From NCBI RefSeq assembly GCF_041080655.1, contig NZ_CP163525.1:4898001-4962000 (forward strand): DNA of 64,000 nt. The letters run 5' to 3'. Shown here in pieces: positions 50,826-58,600 of this stretch. The notes beneath the pieces are model-generated. The model did no database searches. It saw only the letters and a program-made list of their open reading frames with translations, and had not been told where the DNA came from. Numbering within the stretch: the first letter of the stretch is position 1; each line of letters opens with the position of its first letter. The DNA comes from Streptomyces sp. CG4 (GTDB lineage Bacteria; Actinomycetota; Actinomycetes; Streptomycetales; Streptomycetaceae). The position numbers and the translations under genes are program-made.

Positions 50826-52304
50826 GTGAGCATTTCCGAGCCCTTGGACGATCCGTGGGCCGACGCCGGACCCAGTGATCGTCTGCCGGCCTCCCGTCGA
50901 CGCGGTGACGGCGGCCGGGGTCGTGACGAACAGCACGACCGGGGCCGGGAGAATGCCTCCTGGGACGAAGGGGGATCCTCCTTCGAGCGGGTGCCGCCGC
51001 AGGACCTGGACGCCGAGCAGTCGGTGCTGGGCGGCATGCTCCTGTCCAAGGACGCCATCGCTGACGTCGTCGAGATCCTCAAGGGCCACGACTTCTACAA
51101 GCCCGCGCACGAGACGATCTACCAGGCGATCCTGGACGTCTACGCCAAGGGCGAGCCGGCCGACCCGATCACCATCGCCGCCGAACTCACCAAGCGCGGC
51201 GAGATCAACAAGGTCGGCGGGGCCGCGTATCTGCACAGCCTCGTCCAGACCGTGCCGACGGCGGCCAACGCCGAGTACTACGCGGAGATCGTCCATGAGC
51301 GGGCGGTCCTGCGCCGCCTGGTCGAAGCCGGTACGCGCATCACACAGATGGGATACGCGGCCGACGGCGACGTCGACGAGATCGTCAACAGTGCGCAGGC
51401 CGAGATCTACGCCGTCACCGAGCAGCGCACCAGCGAGGATTATCTGCCGCTCGGCGACATCATGGAAGGCGCCCTCGACGAGATCGAGGCGATCGGCTCG
51501 CGCAGTGGCGAGATGACCGGTGTGCCCACCGGCTTCACCGACTTCGACTCGCTGACGAACGGTCTGCACCCGGGCCAGATGATCGTCATCGCCGCCCGAC
51601 CCGCCATGGGCAAGTCGACGCTCGCACTGGACTTCGCGCGGGCCGCCTCGATCAAGAACAACCTTCCCAGCGTCATCTTCTCGCTGGAAATGGGCCGCAA
51701 CGAGATTGCGATGCGTCTGCTGTCCGCCGAGGCTCGGGTCGCCCTGCACCACATGCGGTCCGGCACGATGACCGATGAGGACTGGACCCGGCTCGCCCGC
51801 CGGATGCCGGACGTCTCGGCCGCACCGCTCTACATCGACGACTCCCCCAATCTGTCGATGATGGAGATCCGCGCCAAGTGCCGGCGCCTGAAGCAGCGCA
51901 ACGACCTGAAGCTGGTCGTCATCGACTACCTCCAGCTGATGCAGTCCGGCGGCTCCAAGCGTGCCGAGAGCCGCCAGCAGGAGGTCTCGGACATGTCCCG
52001 TAACCTCAAGCTGCTCGCCAAGGAGCTGGAGATTCCGGTCATCGCGCTCTCCCAGCTCAACCGTGGCCCCGAGCAGCGCACCGACAAGAAGCCCATGGTC
52101 TCCGACCTGCGTGAGTCGGGTTCCATCGAGCAGGACGCCGACATGGTCATCCTGCTGCACCGCGAGGACGCCTACGAGAAGGAGTCCCCGCGCGCGGGCG
52201 AAGCCGACCTGATCGTGGCCAAGCACCGAAACGGCCCCACGGCCACGATCACGGTCGCCTTCCAGGGCCACTACTCCCGCTTCGTGGACATGGCCCAGAC
52301 CTGA
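50826..52304 (+). CDS. dnaB: Replicative DNA helicase DnaB
   Basis: DnaB is the hexameric helicase at the fork. From the GTG at 50826 (GGAGGAGG 7 nt upstream) it has 492 residues. A disordered N terminus of about 55 residues, the N-terminal helical domain (PPQDLDAEQSVLGGMLLSKDAI) and the RecA-like motor with Walker A ARPAMGKST and Walker B LVVIDYLQLM are visible. The DnaB-type RESGSIEQDADMV is near the end. There is no intein, unlike some mycobacterial dnaB genes. It stands alone, far from its likely loader DciA at 10 kb. Confidence 0.96.
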   Translation: MSISEPLDDPWADAGPSDRLPASRRRGDGGRGRDEQHDRGRENASWDEGGSSFERVPPQDLDAEQSVLGGMLLSKDAIADVVEILKGHDFYKPAHETIYQAILDVYAKGEPADPITIAAELTKRGEINKVGGAAYLHSLVQTVPTAANAEYYAEIVHERAVLRRLVEAGTRITQMGYAADGDVDEIVNSAQAEIYAVTEQRTSEDYLPLGDIMEGALDEIEAIGSRSGEMTGVPTGFTDFDSLTNGLHPGQMIVIAARPAMGKSTLALDFARAASIKNNLPSVIFSLEMGRNEIAMRLLSAEARVALHHMRSGTMTDEDWTRLARRMPDVSAAPLYIDDSPNLSMMEIRAKCRRLKQRNDLKLVVIDYLQLMQSGGSKRAESRQQEVSDMSRNLKLLAKELEIPVIALSQLNRGPEQRTDKKPMVSDLRESGSIEQDADMVILLHREDAYEKESPRAGEADLIVAKHRNGPTATITVAFQGHYSRFVDMAQT

Positions 52305-52405
52305 TCGGCCTGTCTGTAGGGGCTCATTGGGGTTCGGCTCTTCCAGACGGACGGCGTCCGTGAAATGAACTCGACGGCCGCAGCCCGACCCGGTGGACTG
52401 GGGCC

Positions 52406-53791
52406 ATGACGACACCTCAGGAAGAGCTGCTCCCCACGACCCGACGAAGCCTGCTGCACAGGATCGCCGTCGCACAGGCCGAAGGGCGGGCGCCGTCGCT
52501 GGTCGCAGCCGTCGTACGGGGCGGGCGGGCCGTGTGGCACGGGGCGCGGACCTCGGTGGACGGACACGGCCCGGACGAGACGGTGCAGTACCGGATCGGA
52601 TCCATCACCAAGACCTTCACCGCCGTCCTGGTGATGCGGCTGCGGGACGAGGGCCGCCTCGACCTCGGCGATCCGTTGGAGAAGCATCTGCCGGGCACCG
52701 GCGCGGGCGAGGCGACGATCGCTGAACTGCTCGCGCACACGGCGGGATTGGCAGCCGAGTCACCCGCGCCCTGGTGGGAGCGGACCCCTGGCACCCTGCG
52801 CCCCGAGCTCAGTGACGTGCTCGGCGCACAGCCCCTCCTGCACCCCGTCGGCCGACGGCACCACTACTCCAACCCCGGCTACACGGTGCTCGGCGCGCTG
52901 GTGGAGGAACTGCGGGGTGCCCCCTGGGAAGAGGTGCTGCGCAGCGAGATCCTCGAGCCGCTCGGTCTGCACCGTACGAGCACGCAGCCGCAGGCCCCGC
53001 ACGCCGGCGGATGGGCAGTGCATCCCTGGGCCGACGCGCTGCTGCCGGAGCCGCTGGAGGACCTGGGCAGGATGGCGCCGACCGGTCAGCTGTGGTCGAC
53101 CACAGGGGACCTGGCGCGGTTCGCGGCGTTTCTGGCCGCGGGGGACGACCGGGTGCTGAGCGCAGAGTCGGTGCGGGAGATGGGGACGCCGGCGGCGCCG
53201 GCAGAGGCGGCGGACATGCTGGACGGTGTCACCTATGGCCTCGGTCTGCAGATCCAGCGCCGTGATGACCGGCTTCTGGTCGGGCACTCCGGTTCGCTGC
53301 CGGGGTTCCTGGCGAACCTCACCATCAGCGTGGAGGACGACGTGGCGGCGGTGGTGCTGGCCAACTGCACCAGCGGACCGCTCCTGGGAGCCGTGGGCGC
53401 CGACCTCGTGCGGATCGTCGCCGAGGCGGAGCCGCGGATCCCCGAGCCCTGGCGGCCGCTGCGCGAGGTCGATCCGGCGGCCCTGGAGCTGGCGGGGCAG
53501 TGGTACTGGGGGACCAACGCCTTCGGTCTGCGGGTGTCCGCGGACGGTCTTCTGGCGCTCGGCCCACTGACCGGCACCGGCCGGCGTGCCCGCTTCCGCT
53601 CGAACGATGACGGCACCTGGACCGGCCTGGAGGGCTACTTCGCCGGGGAGCTGCTGCGGCCCGTACGGCGGCCGGACGGGGCCGTGAGTCACCTCGACCT
53701 CGGCTCGTTCGTGTTCACGCGGCAGCCGTACGACCCCGAGGCCGCCATCCCCGGTGGAGTGGACTCGGAGGGGTGGCGGGGCATCGGCTAG
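52406..53791 (+). CDS. Serine hydrolase, beta-lactamase/D-Ala-D-Ala carboxypeptidase family
   Basis: This 461-residue protein has a class C-like catalytic set: SITK (nucleophile Ser66, Lys69), YSN (154-156) and HSG (294-296). The last 110 residues form an extra domain (WYWGTNAFGLRVSADGLLALG) typical of the Beta-lactamase-related esterase/peptidase group. No signal peptide is visible, so it is probably cytoplasmic and not a resistance enzyme. ATG start. It ends 25 bp before a 40-bp palindrome containing parS. Confidence 0.88.
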   Translation: MTTPQEELLPTTRRSLLHRIAVAQAEGRAPSLVAAVVRGGRAVWHGARTSVDGHGPDETVQYRIGSITKTFTAVLVMRLRDEGRLDLGDPLEKHLPGTGAGEATIAELLAHTAGLAAESPAPWWERTPGTLRPELSDVLGAQPLLHPVGRRHHYSNPGYTVLGALVEELRGAPWEEVLRSEILEPLGLHRTSTQPQAPHAGGWAVHPWADALLPEPLEDLGRMAPTGQLWSTTGDLARFAAFLAAGDDRVLSAESVREMGTPAAPAEAADMLDGVTYGLGLQIQRRDDRLLVGHSGSLPGFLANLTISVEDDVAAVVLANCTSGPLLGAVGADLVRIVAEAEPRIPEPWRPLREVDPAALELAGQWYWGTNAFGLRVSADGLLALGPLTGTGRRARFRSNDDGTWTGLEGYFAGELLRPVRRPDGAVSHLDLGSFVFTRQPYDPEAAIPGGVDSEGWRGIG

Positions 53792-53815
53792 GCCCCGGGC
53801 GGCCGACGGGGATGT

Positions 53816-53855
53816 GCGACGGGGGTGTGTTTCACGTGAAACACACCCCCGTCGC
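53816..53855. other. parS: parS site 9 (perfect, 53829-53842) at the centre of a 40-bp perfect palindrome
   Basis: The parS core is extended on each side by 13 complementary bases (left arm GCGACGGGGGTGT), giving 20-bp perfect arms with no loop. It sits between two convergent genes, so it would act as a bidirectional terminator in RNA and as a ParB loading site in DNA. Confidence 0.9.
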
Positions 53856-53873
53856 GTTGTGGTCGCGCGATCC

Positions 53874-54326
53874 TCAGAGCCGCAGTTTGAAGCCCTCGTG
53901 CGTAGCGCTGAAGCCGAGCCGTTCGTAGAAGCGATGAGCGTCGGTCCGTGACTTGTCGGACGTCAGCTGCACCATCCGGCAGCCGACCTGCCGGGAGGTG
54001 TCGATCGCCCACTCGATCAGCCGGCTGCCCAGCCCGCTGCCCCGTTCGTCGGCGTGGACGCGCACGGCTTCGATGAGCGCGCGGGTCGTCCCCTTGTGGG
54101 AGAGCCCGGCAATGATCGTGAGCTGGAGGGTTCCGATCACGCGGCCTTCACGGACGGCGACGACGAGGTGCTGGTTCGGATCGGCGTCCAGGCGTTCCAG
54201 CGCGGCCCGGTAAGGGGTCATGTCGTCGGTGGACTCTCGCCGAGCACCCAGCGGATCGTCGGCGAGCATCGCGACGACGGCCGGAAGGTCGTCGGCTGTC
54301 ATACGCCGTATTTCAAGATCTCCCAT
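53874..54326 (-). CDS. GNAT family N-acetyltransferase
   Basis: This 150-residue single-domain GNAT has LEIRRMTADDLPAVVAML at the start and the acetyl-CoA loop VHADERGSGLGSRLIEWAI. Then come QLTSDKSRTDAHRFYERLGFSATHEGFKL, the conserved end of the family. The substrate is unknown. ATG start. It ends 9 bp before the MarR gene stop region on the same strand, so the two may share a transcript. Confidence 0.92.
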   Translation of the reverse strand: MGDLEIRRMTADDLPAVVAMLADDPLGARRESTDDMTPYRAALERLDADPNQHLVVAVREGRVIGTLQLTIIAGLSHKGTTRALIEAVRVHADERGSGLGSRLIEWAIDTSRQVGCRMVQLTSDKSRTDAHRFYERLGFSATHEGFKLRL

Positions 54327-54335
54327 GCGCGCACC

Positions 54336-54794
54336 CTATGCGGGCGCGTTCAGGGATTCCACGGCCCGTACCAGCGGTGCCAGTTCGGGGTTCCTGGAGG
54401 CCTCGTCCAGGGCCTCGCGCAGGGCGGCGTCATTGGTGGGCCGTGCCTCCTCGAGCAACCGCAGGCCCGCCTCGGTGACGTTGGTGTAGATGCCGCGCCG
54501 GTCGGTGGGGCACAGATAGCGCTCCAGCAGGCCGCGGTCCTCCAGCCGGGTCACCAGGCGCGTGGTGGCGCTCTGGCTGAGGACGACCGCGTCGGCGACC
54601 TGCTTCATCTGCAGATGGCCGCCCTCACCGTCGTGCTGGCGGCTCAGCACATCGAGCAGGGAGTACTCGCGCACGCTCAGGTCGTGCTTCGCCTGCAGGG
54701 CGCGCTCGATGTGTGCCTCGATCCTTCCGTGCAGCGCAGAGAGGGCGCACCAGCCCTGTGCGAGGGCGGTGAGCGCGGGATCCGTCGCTGTCAT
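54336..54794 (-). CDS. MarR family transcriptional regulator
   Basis: This 152-residue protein has the MarR winged helix (YSLLDVLSRQ, MKQVADAVVLSQSATTRLVTRLEDRGLLERYLCPTDRRGIYTNVTEAG). ATG at 54794 with GGAGGAG 7 nt upstream. It is divergent from an MFS exporter, the usual regulator-target pair. The gap contains the near-palindromes CGCAATAGTGCG (54844-54855) and CAATTATTG (54879-54887), which are candidate operators. Confidence 0.92.
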   Translation of the reverse strand: MTATDPALTALAQGWCALSALHGRIEAHIERALQAKHDLSVREYSLLDVLSRQHDGEGGHLQMKQVADAVVLSQSATTRLVTRLEDRGLLERYLCPTDRRGIYTNVTEAGLRLLEEARPTNDAALREALDEASRNPELAPLVRAVESLNAPA

Positions 54795-54937
54795 GGGCGT
54801 TCTCCTCCGTCCCGGAGCGGCTGCATCAAGGGTAGAGCAAGTTCGCAATAGTGCGCGGTTGCCATTAGCCCGCGTCTGCAATTATTGTGAACGCACGCAA
54901 AGCGCTCCTGCAATCGTCTGGGAAGGTGTACCCCTCC

Positions 54938-56146
54938 ATGCCTCTCGCGCTTCTGGCCCTCGCGATCGGGGCCTTCGGAATCGGAACGACCGAGTTCGTG
55001 ATCATGGGCTTGCTGCCCCAGGTCGCGGGCGACTTCGGGGTCTCCATCCCCACGGCGGGCCTGCTGGTGACGGGCTACGCGCTCGGTGTGGTCATCGGCG
55101 CCCCGGTGATGACCGTGCTCGGTACGAAGGTCTCCCGTAAGCGCATGCTGATGCTGCTGATGGGCCTCTTCATCGCCGGAAACCTGGTCTCTGCGGTGGC
55201 CCCCGCCTTCGCGATCATGCTGATCGGACGCGTGGTGGCCTCGCTCGCGCACGGCGCCTTCTTCGGCATCGGCTCGGTCGTCGCGGCCGAGTTGGTGGCG
55301 CCCCACAAGAAGGCGGGCGCCATCGCCATGATGTTCACCGGTCTGACCGTCGCCAATGTGGTCGGCGTTCCGCTGGGCACGCTCATCGGCCAGCACGTCG
55401 GCTGGCGCGTCACCTTCGGCATCGTCGCCGCCCTCGGGGTCGTCGGTCTGGCCGGCGTCGCCAAGCTGGTGCCCGAGATGCCGCGGCCCGAGGGCGTGCA
55501 CCTGCGGCATGAGCTGGCCGCCTTCAAGAACGCCCAGGTCCTGCTCGCCATGGCGATGACCGTCCTCGGCTTCGGCGGCGTCTTCGCGGCCATCACCTAC
55601 ATCGCGCCGATGATGACCCACATCGCGGGCTTCGCCGACGGCTCGGTCACCTGGCTGCTGGTCCTGTTCGGCCTCGGCATGGTCGGCGGCAACCTCGTCG
55701 GCGGCAAGTTCGCCGACCGCGCCCTGATGCCGATGCTGTACGTCTCCCTGGGCGCCCTGGCCGTGGTTCTGGCCCTCTTCACGCTCACCGCCCACAACAA
55801 GATCGCGGCGGCTGTCACCATCGCCCTGATCGGCGCCCTGGGCTTCGCGACCGTACCCCCGCTCCAGAAGCGCGTACTCGACCAGGCGCACGGCGCGCCG
55901 ACGCTCGCGTCGGCCGTGAACATCGGCGCCTTCAACCTGGGCAATGCGCTCTCCGCCTGGCTCGGCGGCATGGTGATCGCGGCCGGCTACGGCTACACGG
56001 CGCCCAACTGGGTCGGCGCAGTCCTTGCCGCGACCGCGCTGGTCCTCGCCGTCCTCTCGGCGGCGCTGGAGCACCGCGCCGGAGCCCGCAGCACCGTGAT
56101 CGCCTCCGGGACGTCCACCGAGCAGCAGACGCCGGTCCACTACTGA
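54938..56146 (+). CDS. MFS exporter, DHA1 family (AraJ/Bcr-like)
   Basis: This 402-residue protein has 12 transmembrane helices starting PLALLALAIGAFGIGTTEFVIMGLLPQVAGDFGVSIPTAG, a classic start of the AraJ/YdhP group. Motif A is GTKVSRKRMLMLLMG-like. I chose the ATG at 54938 (GGAAGG about 10 nt upstream). It probably exports small hydrophobic compounds and is controlled by the divergent MarR protein. Confidence 0.9.
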   Translation: MPLALLALAIGAFGIGTTEFVIMGLLPQVAGDFGVSIPTAGLLVTGYALGVVIGAPVMTVLGTKVSRKRMLMLLMGLFIAGNLVSAVAPAFAIMLIGRVVASLAHGAFFGIGSVVAAELVAPHKKAGAIAMMFTGLTVANVVGVPLGTLIGQHVGWRVTFGIVAALGVVGLAGVAKLVPEMPRPEGVHLRHELAAFKNAQVLLAMAMTVLGFGGVFAAITYIAPMMTHIAGFADGSVTWLLVLFGLGMVGGNLVGGKFADRALMPMLYVSLGALAVVLALFTLTAHNKIAAAVTIALIGALGFATVPPLQKRVLDQAHGAPTLASAVNIGAFNLGNALSAWLGGMVIAAGYGYTAPNWVGAVLAATALVLAVLSAALEHRAGARSTVIASGTSTEQQTPVHY

Positions 56147-56263
56147 GCCTTCGGACCCACAGGGGGCCTCGCCGCCCGCAGTTCCTCGCAGACCTCCGCG
56201 CCGGGGCGCGTCCCCCGGTACGGCAAGCACCCCATCTCAGCAACACCCGAGGAGAGACTCTCC

Positions 56264-56683
56264 ATGAGCACCACCACCGTCGCCCCGCTGTCCATCGAGG
56301 ACGCCGACCTGCTGGTCGCCACGGCCCGCCGCGCGGCCGAGGACGCCGGGGTCACCGTCAGTGTCACCGTTCTGGACGCCGGCGGCCATCTGCTCGCCTT
56401 CCGTCGGGACGACAGGGCCGTGCTGATCTCCGGCGAGACCAGCACCCGCAAGGCCTACACGGCGCTGCAGCTGAACGCCCCCACCGCCGACCTGGTCGAT
56501 GCCGTCCAGCCGGGTGGCCTCTTCCACACGCTGCCCACGGCCCTCGACCGGCCCCTGCTGTTCATCGCGGGCGGTGTGCCCGTCCACCGGGACGGCAGGC
56601 TGATCGGCGCGATCGGCGTCGGCGGCGGTGCACCGGAGCAGGACCACGGCTTCGCCAGCGCGGCCGTGCAGGCACTCGCCTGA
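56264..56683 (+). CDS. GlcG/HbpS family heme-binding protein
   Basis: This 139-residue protein belongs to the HbpS/GlcG (DUF336) family: LVATARRAAEDAGVTVSVTVLDAGGHLLAFRRDD, STRKAYTALQLN, PVHRDGRLIGAIGVGGGAPEQDHGFASAAV. HbpS of S. reticuli binds heme, but is secreted; here there is no signal peptide, so it is a cytoplasmic relative. ATG with GGAGAG upstream. It follows the MFS gene by 117 bp and may belong to the MarR-controlled unit. Confidence 0.88.
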   Translation: MSTTTVAPLSIEDADLLVATARRAAEDAGVTVSVTVLDAGGHLLAFRRDDRAVLISGETSTRKAYTALQLNAPTADLVDAVQPGGLFHTLPTALDRPLLFIAGGVPVHRDGRLIGAIGVGGGAPEQDHGFASAAVQALA

Positions 56684-56705
56684 TCACGCCACCCCACAGG
56701 GACAA

Positions 56706-56740
56706 CGCCGGCCCCGCCGTACGACACGGCGGGGCCGGCG
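56706..56740. terminator. Bidirectional terminator after the HbpS-like gene
   Basis: A 15-bp perfect stem (CGCCGGCCCCGCCGT with ACGGCGGGGCCGGCG) and 5-nt loop lie between convergent genes. Confidence 0.8.
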
Positions 56741-56756
56741 TGCGTCGTACGACGGC

Positions 56757-57623
56757 TCAGCCGGCGGCCACCGTCAGCGGTGCGAATCGTCGCGTCCAGT
56801 CCCCCGGAAGATCCGTGATGCCGTAGGTCATCACCGCGTTGAAGGCCACGGAGGTCAGCCCCCGCTCCTTTGCCCAGATCAGCAGCTTCTCATGGCGGAT
56901 GTCGATGTCGGTGCGCAGCGGACGGTCGGTATGGGCGGCCAGCGAGGCGATGAGGGCCTGGGCGGTCTCCGTGTCCGCGGCGATCAGCGGACCGACGACA
57001 TGGGTGTCCATGTTGGGCCATGCGGCCGCGTAGCCGATGATCCGGCCGTCCTCTTCGGCCACCCGCAACTGGTCGGCAAACGCGGGCAGCCGAGTGATCA
57101 GGGGAGTGCGGTCGACGCCGAACACCCCGTCGTCGAGCCGCAGGATCGAGGGAAGGTCCTCCGCGGTGGCGGCGCGGGTCGGTACGCCGGATTCCGGCCC
57201 GCCGGGAGTGAAGCGGCCCGTCAGCATCTCCGCCCGGCCCGTCACCTTGAAGCCCAGTTCTTCGTACAGGGGAAGGCCGTTGGGCGTGGCGTGCAACGTG
57301 AGCGGAGTGGTGCCCATGGCCGACACGACACGGCGCATCAAACGGCGCCCGACGCCCTGGCGGGCATGACGTTCGGCCACCAGAACCATGCCGATGGCAC
57401 CGAGATCCACGCGCTCCCACGAGCCGTACTCCGTGACGACGCACGCGGCGACGAGACCACCCTCGGGGTCGTCGATGCCGAAGCCCTTTCCGGCAGCAAG
57501 GAGGAGACCCCACTTGTGCTCTTCGCGTGGCCACCCCCGGTTCTCGGACAAGTCGGCGCAGGCGGTGAGATCGCGAAGCGTCAGACGGCGGATGGGCAGA
57601 GCGGCGAGGGAAGGAGTCGACAC
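56757..57623 (-). CDS. Tandem-GNAT acetyltransferase
   Basis: This protein of about 288 residues has an N-terminal GNAT domain (IRRLTLRDLTACADL; ERHARQGVGRRLMRRVV is the acetyl-CoA loop; LPLYEELGFKVTG). The second, degenerate GNAT half is of YitH/Acetyltransf_18 type (ADQLRVAEEDGRIIGYAAAWPN, VVGPLIAADTETAQALIASLA). The GTG at 57623 (STPSLAALPIRR) fits homologues; an ATG at 57695 would add 24 Cys-rich residues and lacks a ribosome site. The substrate is unknown. Confidence 0.85.
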   Translation of the reverse strand: MSTPSLAALPIRRLTLRDLTACADLSENRGWPREEHKWGLLLAAGKGFGIDDPEGGLVAACVVTEYGSWERVDLGAIGMVLVAERHARQGVGRRLMRRVVSAMGTTPLTLHATPNGLPLYEELGFKVTGRAEMLTGRFTPGGPESGVPTRAATAEDLPSILRLDDGVFGVDRTPLITRLPAFADQLRVAEEDGRIIGYAAAWPNMDTHVVGPLIAADTETAQALIASLAAHTDRPLRTDIDIRHEKLLIWAKERGLTSVAFNAVMTYGITDLPGDWTRRFAPLTVAAG

Positions 57624-57735
57624 GCAGGTCAGGCTGTCCGACCGGCAGCCCCGGCGTCCACCCGTTTCGCCGCAGACACACGTGCTTTTGGCCATGCTGT
57701 ATCCATGTGCACAGCCCATGGACAGGGCGGAACGC

Positions 57736-57749
57736 GTTTCACGTGAAAC
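57736..57749. other. parS: parS site 10 (perfect)
   Basis: Exact GTTTCACGTGAAAC, 26 bp upstream of the HAD gene, in the divergent gap with the tandem-GNAT gene. It is the most distal perfect site in the window, about 43 kb from oriC. Confidence 0.92.
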
Positions 57750-57774
57750 GTCGGCACCCCGTTAGCCTCGGCCC

Positions 57775-58407
57775 ATGGCGAGACTTCATCTCTTCGATCT
57801 CGACGGCACGTTGCTGCATGGCAGTACGGCACCGGTGGAGATCTCCCGGCAGTTGGGACGGGAAGCGGAGACCGTGGCACTGGACCGGGCCATCGCGGAG
57901 GGACGGATCGGCCCGCCGGAGTACGCGGCGCAGGTGTACGAACTGTGGGCCGATCTGACCGAGGCGCATGTCAGCGCCGCATTCGAGGCGGCTCCCTGGC
58001 TGGCCCGCATCCGTGAGGTCTGGGCAGAGATCAGAAGCGCGGGCGAATACTGCGCGGTGGTGTCTCTCTCACCGTCCTTCTTCGTGGAACGCCTTCTCGG
58101 TTGGGGTGCGCACGCGGCGCACGGATCCCGCTTTCCGGCCGTGCCGTTCACCGAGCCCGTCGATCCGTCCGGGGTGCTCAGTGCCGCGGCCAAGGTGACT
58201 GTCGCGGACCGGCTCTGCGAGGAGTTCGGCGTGGTGCGGGCGGAGTGTGTGGCCTACGGCGACTCATCGTCGGACAAGGACCTGTTCGCTGCCGTACCGG
58301 TTTCCGTCGCGGTCAACGCGGATGCCCATCTGGCCGAGTTCGCGACGCACTCCTACACGGGGCGGGATCTGTGGGATGCCTATGAATTGGTTCGCTCTGC
58401 CCGCTAG
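57775..58407 (+). CDS. HAD-IB family phosphatase (SerB-like)
   Basis: This 210-residue protein has motif I FDLDGTLLHG (Asp8 nucleophile, Asp10), motif II in VVSLSPSFFVERLL, Lys in AAKVTVADRLC and motif III YGDSSSDKDLFA. This is the phosphoserine-phosphatase/haloacid dehalogenase IB group; the physiological substrate is not evident. ATG start, with a perfect parS just upstream. Confidence 0.9.
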   Translation: MARLHLFDLDGTLLHGSTAPVEISRQLGREAETVALDRAIAEGRIGPPEYAAQVYELWADLTEAHVSAAFEAAPWLARIREVWAEIRSAGEYCAVVSLSPSFFVERLLGWGAHAAHGSRFPAVPFTEPVDPSGVLSAAAKVTVADRLCEEFGVVRAECVAYGDSSSDKDLFAAVPVSVAVNADAHLAEFATHSYTGRDLWDAYELVRSAR

Positions 58408-58600
58408 CTGACGGAGTTCGTGGTATGCCCTCTTGCCCGATTCGTGAGGGAGTAAAGGGGGACTTGTGTGTGCGGCGCGGGCCGGTAGGGTCGAGTCCGG
58501 TTCACGCCGTCCTGCGGCTGACCGTCCGCCGGGGGACGCATGCACCTTCCGGGTGGAGGTGCGCAGACCGACCGTAAGACGTTCGAGGCGAGGGCACACC

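Noticed and set aside
50826..52304. Intein in dnaB
   Set aside because: The gene is of normal length and the motor motifs are continuous.
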